A stretch of DNA of 64,000 nt from LC029 sp036676475. Lineage in GTDB: Bacteria; Bacillota; Bacilli; Aneurinibacillales; RAOX-1. Both the position numbers and the translations under genes were made by a program. Below, piece after piece: positions 51,002 to 59,007 of the stretch. The stretch is taken from positions 1-64,000 of the forward strand of contig JAKFCU010000028.1 of the NCBI GenBank assembly GCA_036676475.1, given 5' to 3'. Each line of letters begins with the position of its first letter. The first letter of the stretch is position 1. The notes beneath the pieces are model-generated. The model saw only the letters and a program-made list of their open reading frames with translations. It made no database searches and was not told the origin of the DNA.

Positions 51002-51712
51002 TTATCTGGCCTTCGTCGCCGATTTCCGATAGAACTCATTAAACAGCTTCATCAAAGCTCTCTTTTCGATCCGTGATACATAGGAACGGGAAATTCCTAA
51101 TTCTTTTGCTATCTCCCGCTGCGTCTTTTCCTCCTGCGTCTCCAAACCAAATCGTCCAATAATCACTTCTTTTTCCCGGTCATCCAATACATGAATATGC
51201 TTGTAGATCTTACTCTTCTCGATCTGCAGCTGAACCTTGTCGATGACTTCATTCACGTCCGTCCCTAAAACGTCAATGAGACTAATTTCATTTCCTTCCT
51301 TATCGGTTCCGATTGGATCATGCAAAGATACATCTTTTTTCGTCTTCTTCAAAGACCTTAAATGCATTAAAATTTCATTTTCGATACAGCGGGCTGCATA
51401 AGTAGCCAACTTCGTACCCTTATTGGTTTGATAACTTTCGATTGCCTTAATCAGGCCGATCGTCCCAATAGAAATTAAATCCTCACTGTCTTCCCCTGTG
51501 TTTTCAAACTTCTTCACGATATGCGCGACCAGCCGAAGATTATGCTCGATCAGCATATTTCTTGCATAGTCATCCCCTTGTTCCATCTGCTTTAAGAATT
51601 TTAGTTCTTCATCTTCCGGAAGGGGTTGAGGGAAGGCGTTATTTTTTATATAAGAGATAAAAAGAACCAGCTCTTTTACCAATAAAGAGATGGCTGTCAA
51701 CAATCCAGGCAT
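51002..51712 (-). CDS. sigK: Sporulation sigma factor SigK (pro-sigma K)
   Basis: A 236-residue late mother-cell sigma factor, continuous and not split by a skin element. The hydrophobic N-terminus LTAISLLVKELVLFISYIKN, NNAFPQPL is the pro-sequence cut by SpoIVFB. Region 2 (NTGEDSEDLISIGTIGLIKA) and region 4 (KELGISRSYVSRIEKRALMK) are nearly identical to B. subtilis. Confidence 0.96.
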   Translation of the reverse strand: MPGLLTAISLLVKELVLFISYIKNNAFPQPLPEDEELKFLKQMEQGDDYARNMLIEHNLRLVAHIVKKFENTGEDSEDLISIGTIGLIKAIESYQTNKGTKLATYAARCIENEILMHLRSLKKTKKDVSLHDPIGTDKEGNEISLIDVLGTDVNEVIDKVQLQIEKSKIYKHIHVLDDREKEVIIGRFGLETQEEKTQREIAKELGISRSYVSRIEKRALMKLFNEFYRKSATKAR

Positions 51713-51787
51713 AGGCTTTCACCTCCAACACGATTAAGGGAACTGTTATAATCCTATGCGAAGGTGAATTTGTCCGTGCCTGTACGC

Positions 51788-53611
51788 CTAATTATTATAT
51801 TCAATTAAATTTTTAGCCTGCTCTTCCTGGAAAGCCAAGTGGTCCATAATTTTTTTAACTACAGGGAGCACCTTATTCCTTGAAGAGCTATCAACCTGTT
51901 CGGCTACTACGGCCACAACGTATTGAGGATGATCCGCGGGACCGTATCCGATAAACCATTGATTATTTTTTCCTGAAACAGGGGTCTGTGCCGTTCCCGT
52001 TTTTCCTGCTAGCTTCCATTTTGCATCCTGCAGGACTTTTGCTGTACCATTCTGTACAACTAACTCCAACATTCTCCTCAGCTGAAAGGCTGTATAGCGA
52101 TCGAGCTTTTCACCCGGAAGGTCCGCTTCATCAAAGGAATAAAAGAGCGAACCCGTTCTATAACGAATTTCTTTCACTACCCGTACCTCTTGCTTTTCTC
52201 CGTCATTGACAATCGTAGCGATCATATTGGCCGCCTGCAGAGGAGTAATTTGCACATCTCTTTGACCGATGGCAGTCTGAATCAGAACCCCTTCATCATT
52301 TTTCGCTGTCCCCTTGGAAAAAATTTGCCCCTTATCTTCACCAGACAATTGCTGGAACGACTTTATTTTAAAGAACGGAGCTTCACGCCACCCAACAGGC
52401 TGAGTTAATCCCAATTTTTCTGCATAATCCTCCAACTTTTCGGGAGAAATTCGAAGAATGGCTTTGGCAAACGCAATATTACAGGATTGGGCAAAAGCCT
52501 CCTCAAACGTCAATACCCCATGTCCGCCTTCCTTCCAGCAGGAGAAGCCATATTTCCCATAATGACCTTCACAAACAAATTCCTCGTCCGGCTTTACTAT
52601 CCCTTCCTCCAAGACAGCAGCAGCGATAGCTGTTTTAAATACGGAGCCTGGTACTGTTTGCTTAATTGCATGATTCACCCAATTCCCCTGAGCTACATCC
52701 ATTTTTGATGGATGGAACCCAGGGCGGCTCGCCATGGCCAATATCTCCCTGGTCTGAGCGTCCAAGATGACAGCAGTCCCTGTATCGATCCCTTCCTCTG
52801 CCAACCATTTTTCCGCCTCACCTTGAAGTTCGTGATCGATCGTTGTTATGAGAGACAGCGGATAAAAGGGATTATCCTGCTGTATCAAACGCGCTTCCAA
52901 CCCATTCAGGGGGTTTCCTTTTCCATCTACGAAGTATGATACCGAAGTGGGACCTACCCCCTGAAGAAAGCGATCAAAGCTTCTTTCCAATCCCGATGCG
53001 CCTATTAAGCTTTTCCTCGTTAATTCTCCGTTCTTTAATTCCTCGGCATATTCCTTCTCGATATATTCGGGGTTTTGGCTAATGTAACCGATTAGTTGGG
53101 CGGCCACCCCATCGGTTTGATATCTTTCCGTAATGGGCAGAGCAAGTATTCCGGGCAGGCGCAACTGATCGACTGCCTCAGCATCCTGATCATATAAAGA
53201 AATAATCTTGCCCTCCCTGTTTCGGACAAATGTAGGCTCCTTCACTTCCCTGATAAAATGAAGCAATTCATCCTTGTCAATGTCGAGCCTATTGGCCATG
53301 GATGCCACTTTTTCCTCATCCACATACCCCCGGACTAAGGGAAACACAGCCACTCCTACAACCTCGCTGCCGGTCAGAGGTTTGCCATTTCGATCCTTGA
53401 TATCCCCACGTCCCGTATGTAGAACCACTTCTTGCTTTCGCTGTGAAACGGCCTCCTCTATTAGGTTTACCTCATGCTTGGAGAATTTCTTTACATCAAG
53501 AATCTGAATCCACAGGAGCCTCGACAGAATGCCGCCCCATAAAAGAACGAGCAGGATGAGCACAAAAAATATTCTTCGTTTATTTGAATTGTATACTTCC
53601 GATTTAGACAA
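51788..53611 (-). CDS. pbpI: Class B penicillin-binding protein (PbpI/PBP4b-like)
   Basis: A transpeptidase of about 607 residues with an N-terminal membrane anchor (FFVLILLVLLWGGILSRLLW), a dimerisation domain and a transpeptidase domain with PGSVFK (active Ser), SCN and KTGTA. Closest in layout to B. subtilis YrrR, also encoded near yrrO. The likely start is the TTG at 53611, 6 nt behind GGGGGTG; a GTG at 53620 is also in frame. The ribosome binding site lies inside a terminator stem. Confidence 0.88.
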   Translation of the reverse strand: MSKSEVYNSNKRRIFFVLILLVLLWGGILSRLLWIQILDVKKFSKHEVNLIEEAVSQRKQEVVLHTGRGDIKDRNGKPLTGSEVVGVAVFPLVRGYVDEEKVASMANRLDIDKDELLHFIREVKEPTFVRNREGKIISLYDQDAEAVDQLRLPGILALPITERYQTDGVAAQLIGYISQNPEYIEKEYAEELKNGELTRKSLIGASGLERSFDRFLQGVGPTSVSYFVDGKGNPLNGLEARLIQQDNPFYPLSLITTIDHELQGEAEKWLAEEGIDTGTAVILDAQTREILAMASRPGFHPSKMDVAQGNWVNHAIKQTVPGSVFKTAIAAAVLEEGIVKPDEEFVCEGHYGKYGFSCWKEGGHGVLTFEEAFAQSCNIAFAKAILRISPEKLEDYAEKLGLTQPVGWREAPFFKIKSFQQLSGEDKGQIFSKGTAKNDEGVLIQTAIGQRDVQITPLQAANMIATIVNDGEKQEVRVVKEIRYRTGSLFYSFDEADLPGEKLDRYTAFQLRRMLELVVQNGTAKVLQDAKWKLAGKTGTAQTPVSGKNNQWFIGYGPADHPQYVVAVVAEQVDSSSRNKVLPVVKKIMDHLAFQEEQAKNLIEYNN

Positions 53612-53657
53612 AAAGAACACCCCCAGACATCACCATTGTTGCCTGAAAAAGGGGTGT
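53606..53657 (-). terminator. Terminator of trhP2 overlapping the pbpI ribosome binding site
   Basis: On the minus strand GAACACCCC (53657-53649) pairs with GGGGTGTTC (53621-53613), then TTTTTG. The second arm includes the GGGGGTG that precedes the pbpI start. Confidence 0.75.
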
Positions 53658-53668
53658 TCATTCTCTTT

Positions 53669-54934
53669 TTATTTTTGCTTACGCATCATATCCCATGGAC
53701 GCACTGGCTGATCGACCTTCAGCTTTACGATCATCAAAGGATGAGGTGCTTTCTCAATTTCCTTACCCTCCTCATTCCACATTTCCTTCACTGTTTGCCG
53801 GAAGAATAGGCCACCTGGCCCAAAAAACTCAACCTGCTGTCCAAGTTTAAAGTGATTTCGCTGTTGAATCGAAGCAATCTGGTTATCCGTATCATAATCC
53901 AAGACTAACCCTGCAAAATCATATTCTGTCTGTTCTGCTGCTTCTCCGTACAAATGATCCTCTGTACCAGGGACACCAAAGAAAAATCCAGTCGTGGTGG
54001 AGCGGTGAGCAGCCTTGTAGACTTCATCTACCCACTCCTGTTTCAGCTCGTAGCCGTCTGGATCTGCACAGTAAGCATCAATCGCTTGGCGGTAAGCATT
54101 GACTACCGTGGCCACGTAGTGGACACTCTTCATGCGACCTTCAATCTTTAAGGAATCAATACCCGAATCCACAATTTCAGGAATATGTTCAATCATGGCC
54201 AGATCCTTCGAGCTAAAGCTGAATGGATCCTCCCCTTCGGAAAAGAGCGGATTTCCCTCATTTTGCTGTCCCGGATTCTCAAACATATCATAGCTCCAGC
54301 GGCAAGAGTGGCAACATCCTCCCCGATTGGAATCGCGCGCGGTCATATGATTCGATAGGACGCATCGTCCGGAATATGCCGGACACATGGCTCCATGAAT
54401 AAATTGTTCAATTTCTACATCCACGTGCTGCTTGATTTCACGAATTTCTTCAAAGGAAACCTCGCGGGCCAACACGACCCGAGCGATTCCCTCTTCTTTC
54501 CAAAATTGCACAGATTGCCAATTAGTTGTAGATGCTTGGGTGCTTAAGTGAACTTCCAGATGGGGCGCTCCCCTTTTGCAACTCTCAATCAACGCAGGAT
54601 CAGCTACGATAACCGCATCAATCCCCACTTCATACAGCTTGGCGAAAAATTCCTCAACACCTTGCAAATCTTCATTGTGGGCGATAATATTAGCCGCCAC
54701 ATAGATCTTCGCGCCATGAGCATGGGCAATCTCTGCGCCTTCCCTCATCTCATCATAACTGAAGTTATCTGCATTCGCCCTCAAGCTAAACATCTGAGCA
54801 CCGATATATACAGCATCCGCCCCATAATGTACCGCTATTTTTAGTTTTTCCAAATTTCCGGCTGGAGCTAATACTTCTGGCTTTTTCAGAATCGGGCCAC
54901 GTTTGGTTTTTTCATTTATCTCCATCGTTTCCAA
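53669..54934 (-). CDS. trhP2: Prephenate-dependent tRNA uridine(34) hydroxylase, U32 family
   Basis: A 421-residue U32-family protein (YrrO). In B. subtilis TrhP1 and TrhP2 act in forming 5-hydroxyuridine at tRNA position 34. PEVLAPAGNLEKLKIAVHYG opens the TIM barrel; the cysteine motif CPAYSGRC, then GGCCHSCRW should hold an iron-sulfur cluster. Start is a TTG 8 nt after AGAGGTG. It follows trhP1 and trmR in one operon. Confidence 0.9.
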   Translation of the reverse strand: METMEINEKTKRGPILKKPEVLAPAGNLEKLKIAVHYGADAVYIGAQMFSLRANADNFSYDEMREGAEIAHAHGAKIYVAANIIAHNEDLQGVEEFFAKLYEVGIDAVIVADPALIESCKRGAPHLEVHLSTQASTTNWQSVQFWKEEGIARVVLAREVSFEEIREIKQHVDVEIEQFIHGAMCPAYSGRCVLSNHMTARDSNRGGCCHSCRWSYDMFENPGQQNEGNPLFSEGEDPFSFSSKDLAMIEHIPEIVDSGIDSLKIEGRMKSVHYVATVVNAYRQAIDAYCADPDGYELKQEWVDEVYKAAHRSTTTGFFFGVPGTEDHLYGEAAEQTEYDFAGLVLDYDTDNQIASIQQRNHFKLGQQVEFFGPGGLFFRQTVKEMWNEEGKEIEKAPHPLMIVKLKVDQPVRPWDMMRKQK

Positions 54935-54951
54935 CGCTTTTTCACCTCTAT

Positions 54952-55884
54952 TTAAAAAACTAATTCTTTAAAGTAAAACCCAGTGGAAAGCGGGCGATTA
55001 GGATCCTGCTTCTCTTCAATATTCTGCAACATCTGATCTACTTGCTCATAGTAGGTGTCTGGATCTTCTGCATATAAATCGATAGCTGACCGATAAGCCT
55101 TTACCACGGCAACATTATATTCCACTGATTTTAATAAACCTTCAATTCTCATGCTGTCCACACCATGGTCCATTAAATCATCCAAATTCTCAATGATACA
55201 AATATCCTCACTGCTCATAATGTGCGTACCGTTTTGATCCTCATAAATCGGATAAGCAATGTCCTCCCGCTTCTCTTCCCGCAGATAGAGTCCCCGGTCC
55301 ATATGCTTTAATTCTTTGCACGCATCTTTCCCCTGATGTTCAAAATAGGAGTGAACAAGCGGGCGCTTAGAATGGAAAATACAGGAGATGCCATGAACCT
55401 GAACCCCAATTTCGATATCCGTTTCGTCCTTGATGGCTAAAATTTCGTCCATATTCAACTCACGGGATAGCCATGCGCGCTTGATCCCTTTTGAAGCCCA
55501 ATAATTTACCGTATGTGCACTCGTTGCAATGATCTCCGGATTCCAATGAAGCACAAGTTCAGAAGCTGTCACTCTTGTTGACATGAGAACAGCAGGATCT
55601 GCATATTCAATGCCGTCCACTCCCATACCGGATAGCTTCTTTAGAAAGTCATCAAGCCCCTCTAGCTTCTTGTTGTGAAAGAGAGTGTTAACCGCTACAT
55701 AAAGCTTTTTCCCTCTTTCATGAACGAGAGAGATAGCCTGCTCCATTTCTTCGAGTGTAAAGCTGCCGGGCAAACGCAAGCCGAATGGATCCTGGCCAAT
55801 CACAATAGCATCTGCCCCTGCTTCTAAAAATTGATTCAACTCATCTATACTTCCAGCCGTTATAAGCAATTCAGGCTTTTTCAT
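54952..55884 (-). CDS. trhP1: U32-family tRNA hydroxylation protein TrhP1
   Basis: A 310-residue partner of TrhP2 (YrrN). It has the same barrel opening (KKPELLITAGSIDELNQFLE, AGADAIVIGQ) but not the four-cysteine cluster of TrhP2 (only scattered Cys, e.g. GISCIF). The ATG at 55884 is spaced 7 nt from AAAGGTGA; another ATG two codons upstream overlaps the trmR stop. Confidence 0.88.
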   Translation of the reverse strand: MKKPELLITAGSIDELNQFLEAGADAIVIGQDPFGLRLPGSFTLEEMEQAISLVHERGKKLYVAVNTLFHNKKLEGLDDFLKKLSGMGVDGIEYADPAVLMSTRVTASELVLHWNPEIIATSAHTVNYWASKGIKRAWLSRELNMDEILAIKDETDIEIGVQVHGISCIFHSKRPLVHSYFEHQGKDACKELKHMDRGLYLREEKREDIAYPIYEDQNGTHIMSSEDICIIENLDDLMDHGVDSMRIEGLLKSVEYNVAVVKAYRSAIDLYAEDPDTYYEQVDQMLQNIEEKQDPNRPLSTGFYFKELVF

Positions 55885-55886
55885 CC

Positions 55887-56525
55887 TCATTCACCTTTCT
55901 TTACCGAAAACGTTAATCCATCCCCAATCGGGATCATAGAAGTTTCCAAGTCAGGGTGCCCCATAATATAATCATTGAAGTCACGCAGCTTTTTAATCAT
56001 GGGAGCCCATCTTTTATTCTCGACTTTATCTTCCACAACCAATCCCTTAAACAGGATATTGTCACAGATCACAATCCCTCCTGGTTCAAGATGAGGAAGA
56101 TATAAGTCCAAATAGGCTTGATACTGCCCCTTCGCCGCATCAAGAAAAAGGCAATCGAACCGATAATGGGAGGGAAGTCCATCCCCGGCATCACCGGCAA
56201 TCAGTTCAATCCGTTCACGCACCCCAGCCACTTCAAAATTAGCAATGGCTCTCTTGATCCGTTCACAATCAATTTCCATCGTTGTAATTCTGGCCATGGG
56301 GGATGCTTCTGCAAGCCAAATCGCGGAATATCCAATTGCTGTTCCGATTTCCAGTATTCGTTTCGGCTTATAGGCCAAAAGAAGAGTATGAATCAATTGT
56401 ATACTTGAAAGCTGAATGATTGGGATTTTCTCTTCTTTTGCCTCTTCTTCCAAGCGAGCCAACAAGGGACTTCTTGGTGGAATTAACTCTTCTATATAGT
56501 TATTAATCGAATCATTTGTAATCAT
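55887..56525 (-). CDS. trmR: tRNA 5-hydroxyuridine methyltransferase TrmR
   Basis: A 212-residue O-methyltransferase (YrrM) that makes 5-methoxyuridine from 5-hydroxyuridine at position 34. ILEIGTAIGYSAIWLAEA binds SAM; DCLFLDAAKGQYQAYLDLYL and VICDNILFKG hold the metal site. The start at 56525 (MITNDSINN) has AGGAGATG upstream; the longer frame into the repeat copy is rejected. It sits with trhP1 and trhP2, which supply its substrate. Confidence 0.92.
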   Translation of the reverse strand: MITNDSINNYIEELIPPRSPLLARLEEEAKEEKIPIIQLSSIQLIHTLLLAYKPKRILEIGTAIGYSAIWLAEASPMARITTMEIDCERIKRAIANFEVAGVRERIELIAGDAGDGLPSHYRFDCLFLDAAKGQYQAYLDLYLPHLEPGGIVICDNILFKGLVVEDKVENKRWAPMIKKLRDFNDYIMGHPDLETSMIPIGDGLTFSVKKGE

Positions 56526-56558
56526 AAAAAGACATCTCCTGTGCCGTTCCTTTTCCCA

Positions 56559-56610
56559 TAAGAAAGCTACTGGCGTAGCCTTATGCGTATAATACTTGAC
56601 CGATAAGTAC
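56559..56610 (+). repeat. Intergenic repeat, copy 8
   Basis: TAAGAAAGCTACTGGCGTAGC, then TATGCGTATAATACTTGAC and GATAAGTAC; nearly identical to copy 9. Between mltG and trmR. Confidence 0.88.
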
Positions 56611-56696
56611 CCTTTCAATGTCTAGCTGTCCCCATGTTATGGGTGGGAATTCATCCAAAGGACCTAATTTATCTTATCATAGTAATATGGGATTTA

Positions 56697-57728
56697 CTAT
56701 TTATTGGTCTTGCTGAGTGCGATATTACGCAGATGCTCTTGGTAGGTTTTAGAAAAGTAGTGTTCGCCAGAGCCATCTTTTTTCGTTACATAAAACAGAT
56801 ATCCATGCTGATCCGGATGAATCACCGCTTCAAGGGATGATTTTCCGGGAGCAGCGATCGGACCAGGGGTTAGTCCTTCATGCTTATACGTATTATAGGG
56901 ATTGTCCAACTCTAGATCCTTATAAGTCAACCGGCCCTTTGTCTGCCCTAAAGCATACTGTATAGTGGCATCAGCCTGAAGAAGGATTCCTTGGGCTATG
57001 CGATTAAAATACACGCCGGCTACAATCGAACTCTCTTTCTCCACGGCTACCTCCCGCTCAATAATCGAGGCAAGGGTGACTGCTTGATGAAGAGACATCC
57101 CACGTTTTTTAAGTTGGGAATCCCAGTCAGGATTCCATTCCTCCTCAAACTGGGCTAGCATCCGCTCGATGATTTCATGTTCTGTCGCACCTTTTTTCAT
57201 CTCGTAGGTTTTGGGAAAAAGATAGCCTTCGAGACGATAGGAAATGGACTCTTTATCGGGGATCGCTTTAACGAATTCGTAAGCAAATTGTCCATGATTG
57301 ACTTCATGCAAAAATTTATCCTTATTCACCCATCCTTTTTCTTCAAGGAGGGAAGCAATTTGAACAATCGTGAGCCCTTCGGGAATGGTGAACTGGATCG
57401 TATCTACATATACTTCACCTTTGATCAATTTGTTCACAATCTGCTCCATTGTCTGTCCAGGAGTCATTTGATATCTTCCCGCCTGGAGCTGGCTTCCTTT
57501 TCCCATTTGCCGAACATAGATGGAAAAGGTTTGACTATTTCTAACAATGTGGTGCTCTTCTAGTATTGATGCGATTTTCTTGGTAGAACTTCCTGTAGGG
57601 ATTTCAACCACCACTGGCTCATCCGGTTCGGTCGGTTCTAATGAGGCTAAGTAATATTGATAAATCCCTACCGAACCGCCAACCATGAGGATCAAGATGA
57701 CCAAGAAAATTTTTATCGCATTTTTCAT
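56697..57728 (-). CDS. mltG: Endolytic murein transglycosylase MltG
   Basis: A 343-residue membrane-anchored enzyme (YrrL) that cuts nascent glycan strands. One N-terminal span (IKIFLVILILMVGGSVGIYQ), a LysM-like part and the YceG domain with LASIIEREVA, GVYFNRIAQGILLQADATIQ and NPYNTYKHEGLTPGPI; the catalytic Glu is in IIERE. The ATG at 57728 has GGAGGAAC upstream. Confidence 0.94.
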   Translation of the reverse strand: MKNAIKIFLVILILMVGGSVGIYQYYLASLEPTEPDEPVVVEIPTGSSTKKIASILEEHHIVRNSQTFSIYVRQMGKGSQLQAGRYQMTPGQTMEQIVNKLIKGEVYVDTIQFTIPEGLTIVQIASLLEEKGWVNKDKFLHEVNHGQFAYEFVKAIPDKESISYRLEGYLFPKTYEMKKGATEHEIIERMLAQFEEEWNPDWDSQLKKRGMSLHQAVTLASIIEREVAVEKESSIVAGVYFNRIAQGILLQADATIQYALGQTKGRLTYKDLELDNPYNTYKHEGLTPGPIAAPGKSSLEAVIHPDQHGYLFYVTKKDGSGEHYFSKTYQEHLRNIALSKTNK

Positions 57729-57839
57729 TGAAGTTCCTCCTACCCTTAGGATACCCATGATTAACAGAGTATAAAAAATGACAACATTCTACATTATACT
57801 TCATTTGTGTATCTTTTGGGTATCTTAGTGAGGTATTGG

Positions 57840-57887
57840 AAAAACGAAAAAGCTATGTCGATAACTCGACATAGCTTTTTCGTTTTT
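57840..57887. terminator. Very strong bidirectional terminator between yrzB and mltG
   Basis: A perfect stem of 20-21 bp (57841-57860 with 57867-57886) around ATAACT, A-rich on the left and T-rich on the right. Confidence 0.92.
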
Positions 57888-58155
57888 AATCATTAAATTC
57901 GGCTTCCAATGTTTCAAAGGTGGCAATGACATTCTCCTGTTCCTCTTCCGACTCAATCGGGTAAAGGAGGCCGTCCGTCTCATCATAGCGGAGGAAATGA
58001 ACTTCCACTTCCTCTTGTTCACTTTGATCGTCAGGTACCAAGCAGAGATACGTACGATCTTCAATATCAAAAATGTACATGATTTGAAAATCCTGCTCTT
58101 CACCGGTCTCATCATCTTCCAAAGTAACCACTTCGCCTACTTCCAATTCATTCAT
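57886..58155 (-). CDS. yrzB: DUF1292 family protein (YrzB-like)
   Basis: An 89-residue very acidic protein starting MNELEVGEVVTLEDDETGEE, with a FLRYDETDGLLYPIESEEE core. The family is conserved beside ruvX and ireB in Firmicutes; function unknown. GAAGGAGGTG precedes the ATG. It ends at a strong terminator, closing the alaS-ireB-ruvX unit. Confidence 0.9.
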   Translation of the reverse strand: MNELEVGEVVTLEDDETGEEQDFQIMYIFDIEDRTYLCLVPDDQSEQEEVEVHFLRYDETDGLLYPIESEEEQENVIATFETLEAEFND

Positions 58156-58171
58156 TTCTGCACCTCCTTCC

Positions 58172-58582
58172 TTATTTGCGAAAATCCAAATATCCCTGCA
58201 AAATCATAACCGCTGCCATCTTATCAATTACTTGTTTTCTCTTTTTCCGGCTGACATCCGCAGCAACTAGCATTTTTTCTGCTGCCATCGTGGTTAGGCG
58301 CTCATCCCACATATGAACAGGAAGCTCAAATCGTCCTTTTAATAGTTCAGCAAATTCCTGACACAATTCTCCGCGATGTCCGATTGAACCGTTCATATTC
58401 TTGGGTAGACCCACCACAAATTCTTCTACTTGGTATTGAGCTATAAGCTCATCAAGCCTTTCCATGTCAGTTTCTAGGGTGTTTCGCTTAATAGTTTCCA
58501 CTCCTTGCGCCGTCCAGCCCATTTCGTCGCTGACCGCCACACCGATCGTCTTATCCCCTAGATCCAACCCCATAATTCGCAT
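58172..58582 (-). CDS. ruvX: Putative pre-16S rRNA nuclease / Holliday resolvase-like RuvX
   Basis: A 136-residue RNase H-fold protein (YqgF/YrrK) with MGLDLGDKTIGVAVSDEMGW, EFVVGLPKNMNGSIG and WDERLTTMAAEKML; the acidic residues match the metal site. It matures 16S rRNA ends in E. coli. Confidence 0.94.
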   Translation of the reverse strand: MRIMGLDLGDKTIGVAVSDEMGWTAQGVETIKRNTLETDMERLDELIAQYQVEEFVVGLPKNMNGSIGHRGELCQEFAELLKGRFELPVHMWDERLTTMAAEKMLVAADVSRKKRKQVIDKMAAVMILQGYLDFRK

Positions 58583-58603
58583 GGTTTTTCACGATCCTTT
58601 GCT

Positions 58604-58870
58604 TTATGAAGTACGGTGTTGAGATAGATAGGAACGTACCAGTTCTTCAATCAATTCATCTCTCTCTAATTTCCGAATGATGCTGCGAGCGTTATTATGC
58701 CTAGGAATATAAGCAGGATCCCCGGAAAGCAAATATCCCACAATTTGATTGATCGGATTATATCCTTTCTCCTCTAACGCCTCGTACACCGTAAGGAACG
58801 CATCCTTCACTTGTACATCTGTTTCGTCTACCTTTAGATTGAATTTCATGGTTCTATCCAACGAACTCAT
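58604..58870 (-). CDS. ireB: IreB family regulatory protein (YrzL)
   Basis: An 88-residue DUF965 protein, the substrate of the PASTA kinase IreK in Enterococcus. Contains GYNPINQIVGYLLSGDPAYI and RKLERDELIEELV. Two adjacent ATGs are possible; I took the second (MSSLDRTMKF), which fits the family and the AGAGGTG spacing. Confidence 0.92.
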   Translation of the reverse strand: MSSLDRTMKFNLKVDETDVQVKDAFLTVYEALEEKGYNPINQIVGYLLSGDPAYIPRHNNARSIIRKLERDELIEELVRSYLSQHRTS

Positions 58871-59007
58871 CATCAACACCTCTTTTAGTTTCTTCAGTGC
58901 GATCATGACTAGATGATCTCCCTCATAGATGAGGTTCAAAAGCTTCCTTCTTACATAATTCGTTATATTAAGGATATATTCCTTTTTATTTTACAGAACT
59001 TTGCCAT

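Noticed and set aside
51002..51712. Possible skin-type element interrupting sigK
   Set aside because: The sigK frame is continuous from pro-sequence to region 4; no recombinase or split is present.
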